64,000 nt of DNA from Pseudacidovorax sp. (lineage in GTDB: Bacteria; Pseudomonadota; Gammaproteobacteria; Burkholderiales; Burkholderiaceae_C). How positions within the stretch are numbered: position 1 is the first letter of the stretch; every line of letters starts with the position of its first letter. Positions 53,553 through 63,232 of this stretch are shown here, piece by piece. The stretch spans positions 1 through 64,000 of the forward strand of contig NZ_JAGOPN010000002.1 in assembly GCF_017991995.1 (NCBI RefSeq). The letters are read 5' to 3'. The notes below the pieces were generated by a model, which saw only the letters and a program-made list of their open reading frames with translations, was not told the origin of the DNA and did no database searches. Made by a program: the position numbers and the translations under genes.

Positions 53553-54530
53553 TCAGGTCTTGTGCCGGTGGCGCGCCCGCCACTCGGTGACGCCATAGAG
53601 CATCACCGCCACGACGAGCGGGAGCAGGTAGTACACCGCCCGATAGGCGAGCAGCGCCCCCAGCAGCGGCGCCTGCGGCACCCGGTGCGACAGCAGCGCG
53701 ACGAAGACCGCCTCCAGCACGCCCAGCCCCGCGGGCACATGGGTGATGACGCCGGCCACGGCCGCGACCAGCAGCACGGCCAGCACCTGCGGATAGTCGA
53801 CACGCCCCTGCAGCAACAGCCAGACGATGGCGCCCATCAATGACCAGTTGGCCGCGGACAGCAGCAGCTGGAGCGCACCCATGCGCAGCGAGGGCACTTC
53901 CAGCGCATGGCCGCGCACCGTCATCGAGCGCCCGCCCGCGAAGGCGCACAGCAGCAGGTAGACGAGGGCCACGGCCGCCAGCACGACGCCGAGCACGCGA
54001 AGCCCACCACTGTCGATGCGCCACTCCGGCGGCAGGGCGAGCGGCGACAGCGCGAAGGCGGCGCCCGCCACCAGCAGGTAGCCGATCCAGTTGGTGAGCA
54101 TCGAGAAGCCCAGCACCCGCGTGATGTCCGAGGCGCGCAGCCCGAGCCGCGAATAAAGCCGATAGCGGAAGGCCACGCCGCCCACCAGCGAGCCGAAGTT
54201 CAGGTTGAAGGCGTAACTGATGAAGGCCACGCCCATGACGGTGGGCGCGCGCAGGCCATGGCCGGTGAGGTGACGGCCGAGCAGGTCGAAGGTGGTGTAG
54301 AGCGCAAAGCTGAGGGCCGCGAGGGCCGCCGCGGCGGCCACCAGGGCGAGCGGCAGCGCTTGCAATGCGTCCAGCACCTCGTCCCATTCGATGGTGCGGG
54401 CCTGCCGCACGATCAGCCATCCAACCCCCAGCAGGAAGGCCCACAGCGCGCCGCGCTGGAGCCAGGGCCACCAGCGCCGCTCGGACGCCGCCGGCCGGGC
54501 TGGCGCGCGTGCAGAGGCGGCCGTCGGCAT
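53553..54530 (-). CDS. ybhN: YbhN/UPF0104 (LPG synthase TM-domain) membrane protein
   Basis: 325 residues with eight or so membrane helices; family segments FISYAFNLNFGSLVGGVAFR and VITHVPAGLGVLEAVFVALL are typical of UPF0104. In E. coli ybhN lies in the ybhP-clsB-ybhN operon, the same order as here. Spacing to clsB is 5 bp. Function unclear, perhaps lipid movement. Confidence 0.92.
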   Translation of the reverse strand: MPTAASARAPARPAASERRWWPWLQRGALWAFLLGVGWLIVRQARTIEWDEVLDALQALPLALVAAAAALAALSFALYTTFDLLGRHLTGHGLRAPTVMGVAFISYAFNLNFGSLVGGVAFRYRLYSRLGLRASDITRVLGFSMLTNWIGYLLVAGAAFALSPLALPPEWRIDSGGLRVLGVVLAAVALVYLLLCAFAGGRSMTVRGHALEVPSLRMGALQLLLSAANWSLMGAIVWLLLQGRVDYPQVLAVLLVAAVAGVITHVPAGLGVLEAVFVALLSHRVPQAPLLGALLAYRAVYYLLPLVVAVMLYGVTEWRARHRHKT

Positions 54531-54535
54531 GGCCG

Positions 54536-55825
54536 TCAGACGGCGTCGGCCGGCTGCGCGCCCAGGGGCGCGGCCGCAGCCGGCGGCACCGCCGGCTTGA
54601 GCTGCGGCGCGTGGCGCGGCAGCCAGCTGGTGAGCGAGGGATACCAGCGCAGGAAGTGAAAGACGAAGAAGCTGCGCACCAGGCGCCAGCCGCTCCACTC
54701 CTCGGCCAGGTCTTCGGGCGCGATCTGCTTGCAGCTGTGGCGCATCAGGTGCTCCAGCCGCTCGGACAGCACGCGGTTGAAGCCCTCGCCGCGCAGCACC
54801 ACGTTGGCCTCGAGGTTGAGCGAGAGCGACAGCGGATCGAGGTTGCTCGATCCCACGGTGCTCCATTCGTCGTCCACCAGCGCGACCTTGCCGTGCAGCG
54901 GGCGCTCGCAGTATTCGTAGATGCGCACACCGGCATGCAGCAGGTGGTGGTAGAGCATGCTCGCCGCCTTCTTCACGATGGGCATGTCGGGCTCGCCCTG
55001 CAGGATCAGCCGCACATCCACGCCCCGCCGCGCCGCCTGCCGCAAGGCCTTGATGAAGCGGTAGCCCGGAAAGAAATAGGCATTGGCGATCACCACGCGC
55101 CGACGCGCCTTGCGGATCGCCTCCAGGTAATGGCGCTCGATGTCCGTCGTGTGATGGCGGTTGTCGCGCGTGACCAGCAGGGCCTGCATGCCCTGCGACG
55201 CCTGCGGCCCGCGCAGCCGGGTGGCCGTGGGCGGTGCGTCATGGTGGGCGGGCGACTGCTGCAGCGCCTGCACCCGCTTCATGCGCCGCCGGTACCAGCG
55301 CGGCTTGCGTGCCCCCAGCGCGATCTCGCGCAGCACAAAGCGGTGCAGCTCGCCCACGATGGGGCCACGCAGTTCGACCGAATAGTCCTGCTTGGCCTCG
55401 GGGCCGAAGTCGGCCAGGTGGTCGGCGGAGTAGTTGATGCCGCCGATGAAGGCGCGCCAGCCATCGACCACGACGATCTTGCGATGCATGCGGCGGAACA
55501 CGTTGAGCCGCTTGCCGAAGAAGCGCTCGCCGGGGTCGAACACGCGCACCTTCACGCCGGCCGAGGCCAGCTCGCCGAGGAAGCGCGCCGACAGGTCGGG
55601 CGAGCCGAAGCCGTCGATCATGAGGTCGACGCTCACGCCACGGCGGCCCGCCTCGCACAGTGCCTCATGCAGCGCGAGGCCGACCTTGTCCTCGAAGAGG
55701 ATGAAGGTCTCGATGACCACCTCGCGCTCGGCGCGGCGGATGGCCTCGAAGACACGCGGGAAGAAGGCCTCGCCGTTCTCCAGCAGTTCGACGTCGTTGT
55801 CAGCGTGCCATGCGGGCGCGGTCAT
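54536..55825 (-). CDS. clsB: Cardiolipin synthase B
   Basis: 429 residues of the phospholipase D superfamily. Two HKD motifs are seen: MHRKIVVVDGWRAFIGGINY (about 113-132) and LHGKVALVDDEWSTVGSSNL (about 302-321). It condenses phosphatidylglycerol with a second phospholipid to cardiolipin. The Arg-rich middle (KPRWYRRRMKR) precedes a longer loop. Middle gene of the ybhP-clsB-ybhN operon. Confidence 0.95.
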   Translation of the reverse strand: MTAPAWHADNDVELLENGEAFFPRVFEAIRRAEREVVIETFILFEDKVGLALHEALCEAGRRGVSVDLMIDGFGSPDLSARFLGELASAGVKVRVFDPGERFFGKRLNVFRRMHRKIVVVDGWRAFIGGINYSADHLADFGPEAKQDYSVELRGPIVGELHRFVLREIALGARKPRWYRRRMKRVQALQQSPAHHDAPPTATRLRGPQASQGMQALLVTRDNRHHTTDIERHYLEAIRKARRRVVIANAYFFPGYRFIKALRQAARRGVDVRLILQGEPDMPIVKKAASMLYHHLLHAGVRIYEYCERPLHGKVALVDDEWSTVGSSNLDPLSLSLNLEANVVLRGEGFNRVLSERLEHLMRHSCKQIAPEDLAEEWSGWRLVRSFFVFHFLRWYPSLTSWLPRHAPQLKPAVPPAAAAPLGAQPADAV

Positions 55826-55852
55826 GAGGGCAGTCGCTCCATGGGCAAGGGA

Positions 55853-56635
55853 TCAGAAATGGATTTCGGCCACCAGCGGCGCGTGGTCCGACAGGTGGGA
55901 CCAGGGCGTGCGCGGCAGCACCACCGGCGAAGAGACGCCGACATTGCGCACGTAGATGCGGTCCAGCGGCAGCAGCGGAAAGCGGGCCGGGAAGGTGCGG
56001 GCGGGCTTGCCCGTGGCGGTCATGAAGACCTCCTTCAGGCCGGCGCCGTCTTCCAACACGGCATTGGCGCGGCTGCGCCAGTCGTTGAAGTCACCCGCCA
56101 CGACCAGGGGCGCATCGGCGGGCACCTCGTCGCGGACGATGTGGCACAGCAGCTCCAGCTGCTGCTGCCGGTGCGCCTCGGCCAGGCCCAGGTGGGCACA
56201 GATGGCATGCAGGTCGCCCGCCAGGCCGGGCATGCGGATCACGCAATGCAGAAGGCCGCGCTTCTCCGGCCCCGCCACCGACACGTCATGGTTGCGATGC
56301 TGGACGATCGGGAACTTGGACAGCAGCGCATTGCCATGGTGGCCGCGCGGATAGACCGCATTGCGGCCATAGGCGAACTGCGGCCACATGGTGTCCGCGA
56401 GGAATTCGTAGTGCGGTGCCTCGGGCCAGTTGTCGACGCGGCGGGCATGCCGCTCGTGCGTGCCCAGCACCTCCTGCAGGAAGACCACGTCGGCACCGAC
56501 CGTGCGCACGGCCTCGCGCAGTTCCGGCAGGATGAAGCGCCGGTTGAAGGTGGTGAAGCCCTTGTGCGTGTTCACCGTCATCACCTTGAGGCGACGCGCG
56601 GGCGCGGGCGCCGCGGCCGGCTCGGGCGGGGGCAT
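55853..56635 (-). CDS. ybhP: YbhP endonuclease/exonuclease/phosphatase family protein
   Basis: 260 residues. EEP-fold motifs: [18 protein letters not shown] (catalytic Glu), [13 protein letters not shown] and [12 protein letters not shown] (catalytic His). The start at 56635 ([12 protein letters not shown]) has a Pro-rich leader with no signal peptide. First gene of the cardiolipin operon; partner substrate may be a phospholipid rather than DNA, as inferred by context. Confidence 0.92.
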   Translation of the reverse strand: MPPPEPAAAPAPARRLKVMTVNTHKGFTTFNRRFILPELREAVRTVGADVVFLQEVLGTHERHARRVDNWPEAPHYEFLADTMWPQFAYGRNAVYPRGHHGNALLSKFPIVQHRNHDVSVAGPEKRGLLHCVIRMPGLAGDLHAICAHLGLAEAHRQQQLELLCHIVRDEVPADAPLVVAGDFNDWRSRANAVLEDGAGLKEVFMTATGKPARTFPARFPLLPLDRIYVRNVGVSSPVVLPRTPWSHLSDHAPLVAEIHF

Positions 56636-56697
56636 GGACAGATCGGATCGGAGCAGTGAGGACACGGGCCGTGTTGTAGGCCGAGGGCCGGAAACGC

Positions 56698-56787
56698 CCT
56701 GTAGGAGCGCGTCCGGTTCCCCACGCCCATTTTTTCGCCAGCCGGTTTCGCTTCGGCAGCGGCCCTTGCGGATGCGGCTCCTACAGG
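56698..56787. repeat. REP-like inverted repeat (CTGTAGGAGC)
   Basis: CCTGTAGGAGC at 56698-56708 and GCTCCTACAGG at 56777-56787, perfect 11-bp arms 68 bp apart. The TGTAGGAGC word is typical of extragenic palindromes in several proteobacteria. It lies upstream of the ybhP operon and the small secreted gene. Confidence 0.6.
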
Positions 56788-56898
56788 GGCGCGCAGCCGA
56801 CGCCCACACGGGTGTCGCAATCGGCCCCGCTACGGTGCTTGCACGTCGTCGGGATGGCGACGTCATCCCGCAACTTCATCCAATCGAAGGAGAGACCC

Positions 56899-57318
56899 AT
56901 GACCCGCACCACTCGCACCCTGTCCGCACTCGCCGCCGCCGGCCTGATGGCCATCGGCGCCAGCGCCATCGCGCAGACCACGGTGCCCGCGACGCAAGGC
57001 CAGGCCAGCACCATGACGCCGGCTGGCGTGCCCAACCCCACGCAGCGCCCCGACGGCACCATGCCCGCCCAGCGCGACAACGTGCGTGCCGAGGCCCGGG
57101 CCAACAACCGCATGCCCGACAACACCACGACACCCAGCGGCCAGCCGAGCACCGTGATGAACGGCCAGCCCAATCCGACGCCTCCGGTGAACCAGAACAC
57201 CCGCGCCGAAGTCCGTGCCGACACCAAGGCCGACATGCAGCGCCGGCCCTATGGCAACACCGGCGAACGTCCCGACGTGCCCACCAACCCCAAGAACATG
57301 ACCGGCACGCCGAAGTGA
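56899..57318 (+). CDS. Small secreted Pro/Thr/Asn-rich protein
   Basis: 139 residues with a signal peptide (LSALAAAGLMAIGASAIAQ) and a disordered mature part rich in Pro, Thr, Asn, Arg (TPAGVPNPTQRPDGTMP; RAEARANNRMPDNTTT and RAEVRADTKADM are internal near-repeats). AAGGAG is 8 nt before the ATG. It is likely expressed, since a strong terminator follows. Function unknown. Confidence 0.82.
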   Translation: MTRTTRTLSALAAAGLMAIGASAIAQTTVPATQGQASTMTPAGVPNPTQRPDGTMPAQRDNVRAEARANNRMPDNTTTPSGQPSTVMNGQPNPTPPVNQNTRAEVRADTKADMQRRPYGNTGERPDVPTNPKNMTGTPK

Positions 57319-57350
57319 TCGGCATCGGCGCCGCACCGCGGTGCCGCACG

Positions 57351-57384
57351 AAAAAAACCCCGGCCGATGGACCGGGGTTTTTTT
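57351..57384. terminator. Strong bidirectional intrinsic terminator
   Basis: AAAAAAA, CCCCGG, loop CCGATGGA, CCGGGG, TTTTTTT: a perfect 6-bp GC stem flanked by seven A and seven T, usable on both strands between converging genes. Confidence 0.95.
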
Positions 57385-57405
57385 CATGGGCAGCCGCTCA
57401 GCGTG

Positions 57406-57936
57406 TCAGCCGCGGGGAGCGTCTCCAGGGCGCGGACCGTGGCCGTGCGGATGCTCGCCCCGTGCATGCATGCGCGGCAGCGTCTCGGCATCGAAGGTCT
57501 GGCGCTGCTGCGGCGACAGCTGCGCATAGAAGCCGCGGGTCGCATCGGCCACCTTGGCGAAACGGGCCTGGCGTTCCGCCTGGCGGGCCTGCATGCGGTC
57601 CAGCCGCTCGGGGGTGCTGAGCTTGGCCAGATCTTCACGCGCCGCCGGGGGACGCGCTGGCGGCGTGAAGGCGCTGGCATAGGCGTCCCAGGCGGGCTGC
57701 TGGGCCGGCGTCAGCTGCAGCTTGGCCTTGAGGGCCTCCATGCGCTTGGCATGGTGCTCCTTCATGCGCTCCATGCGCTGCTGCGGGTCCATGGCCTTGC
57801 CATGGCGCTGGCCGTGCATGCCGGCCGGCGGCGGGGCGCCCTCTGCCGGGGCCGACGGCGCGGGCTGCGCGGAGGCGGCGAAGGCGGCACAGGCCAGCAG
57901 GCCGGCCGCGAGGAGGGAATGACGACGGGATTTCAT
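57406..57936 (-). CDS. Spy/CpxP-like LTXXQ periplasmic chaperone
   Basis: 176 residues. Signal peptide (LLAAGLLACAAFAASAQ), then helical sequence with two LTXXQ-type motifs: LQLTPAQQPAWDAYAS and LSPQQRQTFDAET. A His-rich tail (HARGEHPHGHGPRP) may bind metal. AAGGAAG precedes the ATG at 7 nt. It resembles Spy, which protects proteins under envelope stress. Confidence 0.88.
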   Translation of the reverse strand: MKSRRHSLLAAGLLACAAFAASAQPAPSAPAEGAPPPAGMHGQRHGKAMDPQQRMERMKEHHAKRMEALKAKLQLTPAQQPAWDAYASAFTPPARPPAAREDLAKLSTPERLDRMQARQAERQARFAKVADATRGFYAQLSPQQRQTFDAETLPRMHARGEHPHGHGPRPGDAPRG

Positions 57937-58127
57937 GGTGCTTCCTTTCCGAAGACCGCCACCGGATCGGCAGCGTGGAGACGACTGTGCGCCCCGCAGG
58001 TCAAGACGGCGTTCGCCCTCGGTAAGCGACAGGTGTGTCGAGGTAAAGAAGCGTGAAGCCTGCCGCGTGATCGGGCAGGAATCGAGGAGCCGCAACCCCG
58101 CGACCCTCGCGCGGGCGTTGCAGCTGC
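57937..58127. other. Spacer upstream of the Spy-like gene
   Basis: 191 bp without a gene; presumably the promoter of the Spy-like gene and the end of the FMN reductase transcript. No strong hairpin or box was noticed. Confidence 0.3.
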
Positions 58128-59207
58128 TTACTTGGGCCGCGGCCTCTTCAGGCGCGCATCGGGCGGGGAAAGGCGACCGGCGCGCAGCATCCCTACGGCC
58201 GTCGCCACCGCGCGGGCGGCATTGCGGGCCTCTTCCTGCATGGCCTCGTCGGCGTCCAGTGTCTGGTGGCTGGTCGCGTACGGCTCGTAGTAGCCGATGT
58301 AGCGGTCGAGTCTGGCCTGGGTGCCCGCGTCGATGAGGCCCATCCAGTCGAGCCAGTCGCAGAGGTTGCGACGCAGGCTTTCGATGCCCGCCACGTCGCC
58401 ATGCACCACCACGCCATAGGCCCGACCTTCCAGGTGCTTGGGATAGTCCCAGCCCTGGAGCTCCAGCGCCTTGGCTTGCGCGGCCTTCTTGCCGTGGGTG
58501 GACGTGGGATCGGGATTGCCGCCATCGGCACAGACCAGCCGGTCGATCATCGCCTTGAGCGGCGTGGGCGCCTGGTACCAGTGGGTGGGCGTGAAGATCA
58601 TCACGCCGTGTGCCGCCACCCAGCGCTCGTAGATCTCGTTCATCCAGTCGCCCGTCTGCCGCAGCGAATGGTTGGGATAGCAGCTGCAGGGCCAGTGGCA
58701 CAGCGGCATGGCGGTGGAGGCGCAGCCCTTGCACGGATGGATGTGCCGGCCATAGTCGGAGGTGACCCGGCTCAGGTCCAGCACGTCGCACTGCAGGCCC
58801 TGGCCCTCCAGCACCTCACGCGCCAGCTGCAGCAGGCGCCAACTCTTGGACATCTCGCCGGGGCAGCTGCCGTCGTTGCGCGGCGAGCCGTTGATCAGCA
58901 GCACGCGCGAGCGCGTCTCGGGCCGGCTCCATGCGGCCTGCGCCGCGTCGATGCGCGCACGCGCCTCCATCCAGTCCACGGACAGCGCATAGTCCGGATC
59001 GGCATACCCCGGCCCCGCCTCCCGCGTCACCGGCGCCTTGCGCCCGTCTTCGTACGCCTCCCAGGCCACCTGTTCGATGCGGCCGATCGCCTCGGCCTCC
59101 GCGCGGAAGGCCGGATCGTGGAAGACCTGCATGAACTGCACGTGGAAGGCCTCTCGCGAGAGGGTGGGCGGCGCCTGGCCGGTGCGGGGGGCGTGGGGAT
59201 CGTTCAT
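58128..59207 (-). CDS. NADPH-dependent FMN reductase-like flavoprotein with cysteine-rich loop
   Basis: 359 residues. A 100-residue N-terminal extension precedes the flavodoxin-like domain: RSRVLLINGSPRNDGSC (phosphate loop), then a cysteine-dense insert between about 150 and 185 (HPCKGC, PLCHWPCSC), then MIFTPTHWYQAPTPLKAMID for FMN binding. The cysteines suggest an iron-sulfur cluster as in iron-sulfur flavoproteins. The reaction is unknown. AAGGAG-like sites are absent at the start. Confidence 0.85.
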   Translation of the reverse strand: MNDPHAPRTGQAPPTLSREAFHVQFMQVFHDPAFRAEAEAIGRIEQVAWEAYEDGRKAPVTREAGPGYADPDYALSVDWMEARARIDAAQAAWSRPETRSRVLLINGSPRNDGSCPGEMSKSWRLLQLAREVLEGQGLQCDVLDLSRVTSDYGRHIHPCKGCASTAMPLCHWPCSCYPNHSLRQTGDWMNEIYERWVAAHGVMIFTPTHWYQAPTPLKAMIDRLVCADGGNPDPTSTHGKKAAQAKALELQGWDYPKHLEGRAYGVVVHGDVAGIESLRRNLCDWLDWMGLIDAGTQARLDRYIGYYEPYATSHQTLDADEAMQEEARNAARAVATAVGMLRAGRLSPPDARLKRPRPK

Positions 59208-59388
59208 GCGCGCCAGCGTAGGAGTTGTTCCGGGGCCGGGGCCGGCGCGCGTGCCGCCTTGCGCGGTAAGCCCGCGCCGACAGCCTGGAGAACTGCAAAC
59301 ACGCGTCCGCCCTCCTCCACCTCTGTTGACGCTGCGTCTGTACGAGCCCACGACGCCTTGCGCCATCCGGCCCGCACCGCTGCGGAAT

Positions 59389-59443
59389 CAGCAGGACGGC
59401 GGTCCGCGGCCCGCAAGATCATGGGCCGCCGACGATCCTGCTG
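59389..59443 (+). promoter_or_regulatory. Long leader hairpin before the cyclase gene
   Basis: CAGCAGGA (59389-59396) pairs with TCCTGCTG (59436-59443), and an inner GCGGCCC (59406-59412) pairs with GGGCCGC (59423-59429). It ends 21 bases before the ATG of the cyclase gene and could hide or expose translation signals. Confidence 0.45.
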
Positions 59444-59464
59444 CGGCAACCCTGCCCCGCTCGC

Positions 59465-61336
59465 ATGTCGCTCGCGTCCCCCCTGCCCCGCTCCCGTCGC
59501 TTCCGGGTCGACGTTGGCACCCTCATCGCGGCCCTGGTGCTGGCGCAGTCGCTCGTGCTCATCGCGCTCGTGGGCTGGGGCGCGCAACGGCTGGTCTCCT
59601 CCTTCGGCGAGGGAGCGCAGCGGGCCAGCCACCAGCGGGTCCAGGAGAAGGTCGAGGCCTTCCTGGAGCGGGCCGCCACGGCGGTGGACGCGATGGTGCA
59701 GGCGCCCCACCTTGCGCCTGCCGGCAGCAGCGCCGACGACACCGCCGAGCTGCTGTGGGTGCTGCTGCAGCAGGCGCCCGAACTCGACAGCCTGTACGTG
59801 GCCGACGCGCGCGCCCGCATGCTGATGGTGCAGCGCTACCCCGACCTCGCCGTGCGCCGCATCGTGCGCGCGCACGACGCCACCACCGAAACCTGGGACT
59901 ACAAGGTGCGCCCCGACCTTCGGCTGATGCCGGCGCAGCGCTTTGCCACCACGCGCAGGCGCATGCTCACCAGCAGCTACGACCCGCTGGCGGCTCCCTG
60001 GTATCGGCAGGCCACGCAGGCGGGGCGCCCGGTGTGGACCGCGCCCTAAGAGTTCCAGGTGGCGCACGAGCTGGGCGTGACCTACGCGCGGCCCGATCTG
60101 CGCACGCGCGACAACGACGCCCCGGACCAGGTGGCGGCGGGGGACGTGACCCTGGGCCGGCTGTCGGACTTCGTGCGCCAGTTCGCCCGCGCCGGCGAGG
60201 GCGACAGCGCGCTGCTCAGCGCCGACCTGCGCGTGCTGGCGCGCAGCGACCGGCCCGGCCGCATCACCCGGCTGGAGTTGCCCGCCGACGGCGTGCTCGC
60301 GGCCCTGCGCGAGCCGCTGGCCCGCGCAGGGGCCGCGAGCTTCACGATCACCTACCGCGGCGAGCGCTACCTCGTGCAGAGTTCGGTGATCGTGGCCACC
60401 GGCTGGCGGCTGGTCAGCTGGGTGCCCGAGGAGCGCGTGCTGGGCGGCGTGCACCGGGCGGTCGGCGGCGCGATGGCCACCGCGCTGGGCTTACTGGGCG
60501 TGGTGCTGCTGCTGTCGCTGCGCCTGGCCCGCCGCGTGACGGCGCCGGTGGAGCGCCTGGCCGAATTCGCGCGCCGGATCGGACGGCTGGAGCTGGACGG
60601 CCCGGCACCCGCACAAAGCCGCGTGCTGGAGATCCAGCACCTGGCGCAGGCCCTGGACGACTCCGCCCGCGGGCTGCGCGCCTTCCGGCAGTTCGTGCCC
60701 GTGCAGCTGGTGCGGCAGCTCATGGCCGAAGGGTTGCCGCTGGGCGCCAGCGGCCGGCTGCGGCGGGTGACGATCATGTTCACCGACATCGCCGGCTTCA
60801 CCGGGCTGGCCGAAGGCACCCCCGCGCCGGTGCTGGTGGCGCAGCTCACGGACTACTTCAACCTGACGGCGGCGGTGATCGCGCGCCATGGCGGCACTAT
60901 CGACAAGTACATCGGCGACGGGATGATGGTGCTGTGGGGTGCCCCCACCGCGCTGCCCGACGCGGAGCTGCGCGCCTGCCGCGCCGCCCTCGACCTGCAG
61001 GCCGAGGTGGACGCCCTCAACGACCGTGCACGGGCCGCGGGCCGCGCGCCGCTGCCCACGCGCATCGGCATCCACACCGGGCCGGTGATCGCGGGCGTGC
61101 TGGGCTCCAACGACCGGCTGGCCTACACGGCCATCGGCGATGCCGTCAACGTGGCGAGCCGGGTGGAAGAACTCAACACCGCGCTGGGCACGCGGATCCT
61201 CATCTCCGAGGCCACCTGGCAAGGCGTGGCCGAGCGCCTGCCCGTGCGGCGCATCGCCACCGAAACCCTGCTGCGCGGCCGGCAGGCGCCCCTGACGGTG
61301 TACGAACTGCTCGAGGACCGGGCTGCCACGGGTTGA
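59465..61336 (+). pseudogene. Class III adenylate/guanylate cyclase split by one nonsense codon
   Basis: One frame of 623 codons interrupted only by a TAA at 60047-60049 (codon 195), between TAP and EFQVAHELGVTY. A single TAC to TAA change would explain it, as the frame continues without shift. N-terminal part: membrane helix (LIAALVLAQSLVLIALVGWG) and Cache-like periplasmic domain that spans the stop; second helix and HAMP at about 330-400; cyclase domain at about 430-620 with FTDIAGFTGLAEG, GDGMMVLWGAP (metal Asp) and GDAVNVASRVEELN. A downstream GTG at 60059 could restart the C-terminal part. Alternatives: sequencing error or readthrough. Confidence 0.85.
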
Positions 61337-61402
61337 GGCCGGTCAAGCCGATGTGGCAGGGCGCTGGCCACAATGGACGGCCCGACTTCCGCCGCGAGAC
61401 CC

Positions 61403-62602
61403 ATGCGCTCCACCGATCCGCTCGACATCGCCATCGTGGGCGCCGGCCCCACCGGACTCGCCCTGGGCATCGCCCTCGCCCGCCAGGGCTACGGCGTGGA
61501 CGTGCTCGACCATCAGGACGCCGACGCCCTCGCCGCGCCCGCCGACGACGGCCGCGAGATCGCCCTGACCCACGCCAGCGTCGGGCTGCTGCGCGAGCTG
61601 GGCATCTGGCCACACCTGCCGGCCGCGGCGATCGGCCGCATCCGCGAAGCCCGGGTGACGGACGGCGGCCCCGCCTCGCCCGCCCTGCGCTTCCACACGG
61701 CGGGAACAGGCTGCGAGGCGCTGGGCGCCATCGTTGCCAACCATGCGATCCGACGGGCATGCTTTGCGGCGGCCGCATCGCAGGAGCGCCTGCGGCTGCA
61801 TCCCGGCCAGCGCGTGCAGCAGGTGCACATCGACGCGGACCATGCCCACATCGCCCGCGAAGGCGGCGCGCCGCTGCGCGCACGGCTGCTGGTGGCGGCC
61901 GACAGCCGCTTCTCGGGCCTGCGGCGCCAGCTCGGCGTGGGCGCTGCCTTGCAGGACTTCGGCCGCACCATGGTGGTCTGTCGCGTGGCCCACGAGGCCG
62001 CGGACCATGGCGAGGTGGCGCACGAATGCTTTGGTCCGGAGCGCACGCTGGCCATGCTGCCCCTGCCGGGCCGCTTCAGCTCTGCCGTGCTGACGGTGCC
62101 GGGCGCGCAGGCCTCTCGGCTGTGCAGCCTGCCGGTCGACGCGTTCGCGCAGGAGATCCAGCGCCAGTTCGGCGACGAGCTGGGCCCGCTGCGCGTGGCC
62201 GGCGAACGCAACGCCTATCCGCTTGTGGCGACCTATGCCGAACGCTTTGCGGGCCACCGCTTCGCGCTGGCGGGCGATGCCGCCGTGGGCATGCACCCGG
62301 TCACTGCCCATGGCTTCAACCTGGGGCTGCAAGGCGTGCGCAGCCTGTGTGCCGCCCTCTCGCAGCGGCCCCTGTCCGACGACCCGGGCCGGGCGGACCG
62401 GCTGCAACGGTACGAGCGGGTGCACCGCCGCGAGACGGCGCCGATCTACCACGGCACCAATGCCGTGGCGCGCCTCTATGCCGGACAGACCGGCCCGCAC
62501 CGGCTGCTGCGCAGCCTGGTGCTCGAAGCCGCACGCCGGCTGCCGCCGGTGCGCGCCGCCATCACGCGGCAGCTGATCGGAGCCGGTCCCGCACGTTTCT
62601 GA
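61403..62602 (+). CDS. UbiH/UbiM-type FAD-dependent ubiquinone hydroxylase
   Basis: 399 residues from the ATG at 61403. Dinucleotide-binding motif IAIVGAGPTGLALGIALARQ at the N-terminus and second FAD motif FALAGDAAVGMHPVTAHGFN (about 286-305). The variant GMHPVTAHGFNLGLQG is more like UbiM than UbiH or UbiF. It would hydroxylate the ring of a ubiquinone precursor at the inner membrane. It could instead act on another aromatic substrate. Confidence 0.8.
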   Translation: MRSTDPLDIAIVGAGPTGLALGIALARQGYGVDVLDHQDADALAAPADDGREIALTHASVGLLRELGIWPHLPAAAIGRIREARVTDGGPASPALRFHTAGTGCEALGAIVANHAIRRACFAAAASQERLRLHPGQRVQQVHIDADHAHIAREGGAPLRARLLVAADSRFSGLRRQLGVGAALQDFGRTMVVCRVAHEAADHGEVAHECFGPERTLAMLPLPGRFSSAVLTVPGAQASRLCSLPVDAFAQEIQRQFGDELGPLRVAGERNAYPLVATYAERFAGHRFALAGDAAVGMHPVTAHGFNLGLQGVRSLCAALSQRPLSDDPGRADRLQRYERVHRRETAPIYHGTNAVARLYAGQTGPHRLLRSLVLEAARRLPPVRAAITRQLIGAGPARF

Positions 62603-62728
62603 GCGACTGAAGAGAGGAAATGTCGAGGGCTTCGCGCCTTCGGCCGCGGGCAACCGCTGCGGGCACGCGTGCCGCGCAAGGCGCGAGGCATTCCCTGCCG
62701 CCGGCGCGCACGCCAGCGCCAGCCCGCC
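62603..62728. other. Short spacer between converging genes
   Basis: 126 bp; only GC-rich sequence without clear terminator. Confidence 0.3.
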
Positions 62729-63232
62729 TCAGGCGGGCGTCGCCACCGCCTCTTCGGCAGCGGGCGAACAGGCCGTGGAGCCACAGCCCTTCATCGGCTC
62801 TGCCGGCAGCGCGTGGGGCCGGCCGACCTCGCCGGTCTCCATGTCGAAGCCCACGCTGCGCAGATGCAGCGCGAGGCCGGCGTCCATGGTCTGCGCGTGG
62901 TGCACGAACCAGGCGCCCAGCTGGCGCGCCAGCTCGCGCACCAGGGCGAGATCGCCGCGCTGCCCGGCCGCCAGGCCATCGCGCATGGCGTGCAGCACCA
63001 CCTTGTGCTGCACGCTGTGGCAGTTGGCGACGGAAAAGCCCGTGGCCTGCATCCATTGGTCCTCGCGCGAGAAATGGGCATCGGTGTGGTCGATCAGCCC
63101 GCTCCAGCACGCCAGCAGTTGCTCGTCCGGCGCCTGCTCGACGTCGGCCAGCAGCAACACGAATTCCTCATGGGTGCGGTCCATCACGGGGGCGTCCAGC
63201 ACCAGGGCTTCGGACCATTGCAGGGTGGCCAT
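62729..63232 (-). CDS. Bacteriohemerythrin-like protein
   Basis: 167 residues. Diiron-binding pattern of hemerythrin: MDRTHEEFVLLL, LIDHTDAHFSREDQWM, HSVQHKVVLHAM and LGAWFVHHAQTMD supply the His, Glu and Asp ligands. A Cys-containing tail (PMKGCGSTACSP) follows, as in other betaproteobacterial members. It binds oxygen reversibly or senses it. No Cys or GGDEF partner is near. Confidence 0.9.
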   Translation of the reverse strand: MATLQWSEALVLDAPVMDRTHEEFVLLLADVEQAPDEQLLACWSGLIDHTDAHFSREDQWMQATGFSVANCHSVQHKVVLHAMRDGLAAGQRGDLALVRELARQLGAWFVHHAQTMDAGLALHLRSVGFDMETGEVGRPHALPAEPMKGCGSTACSPAAEEAVATPA

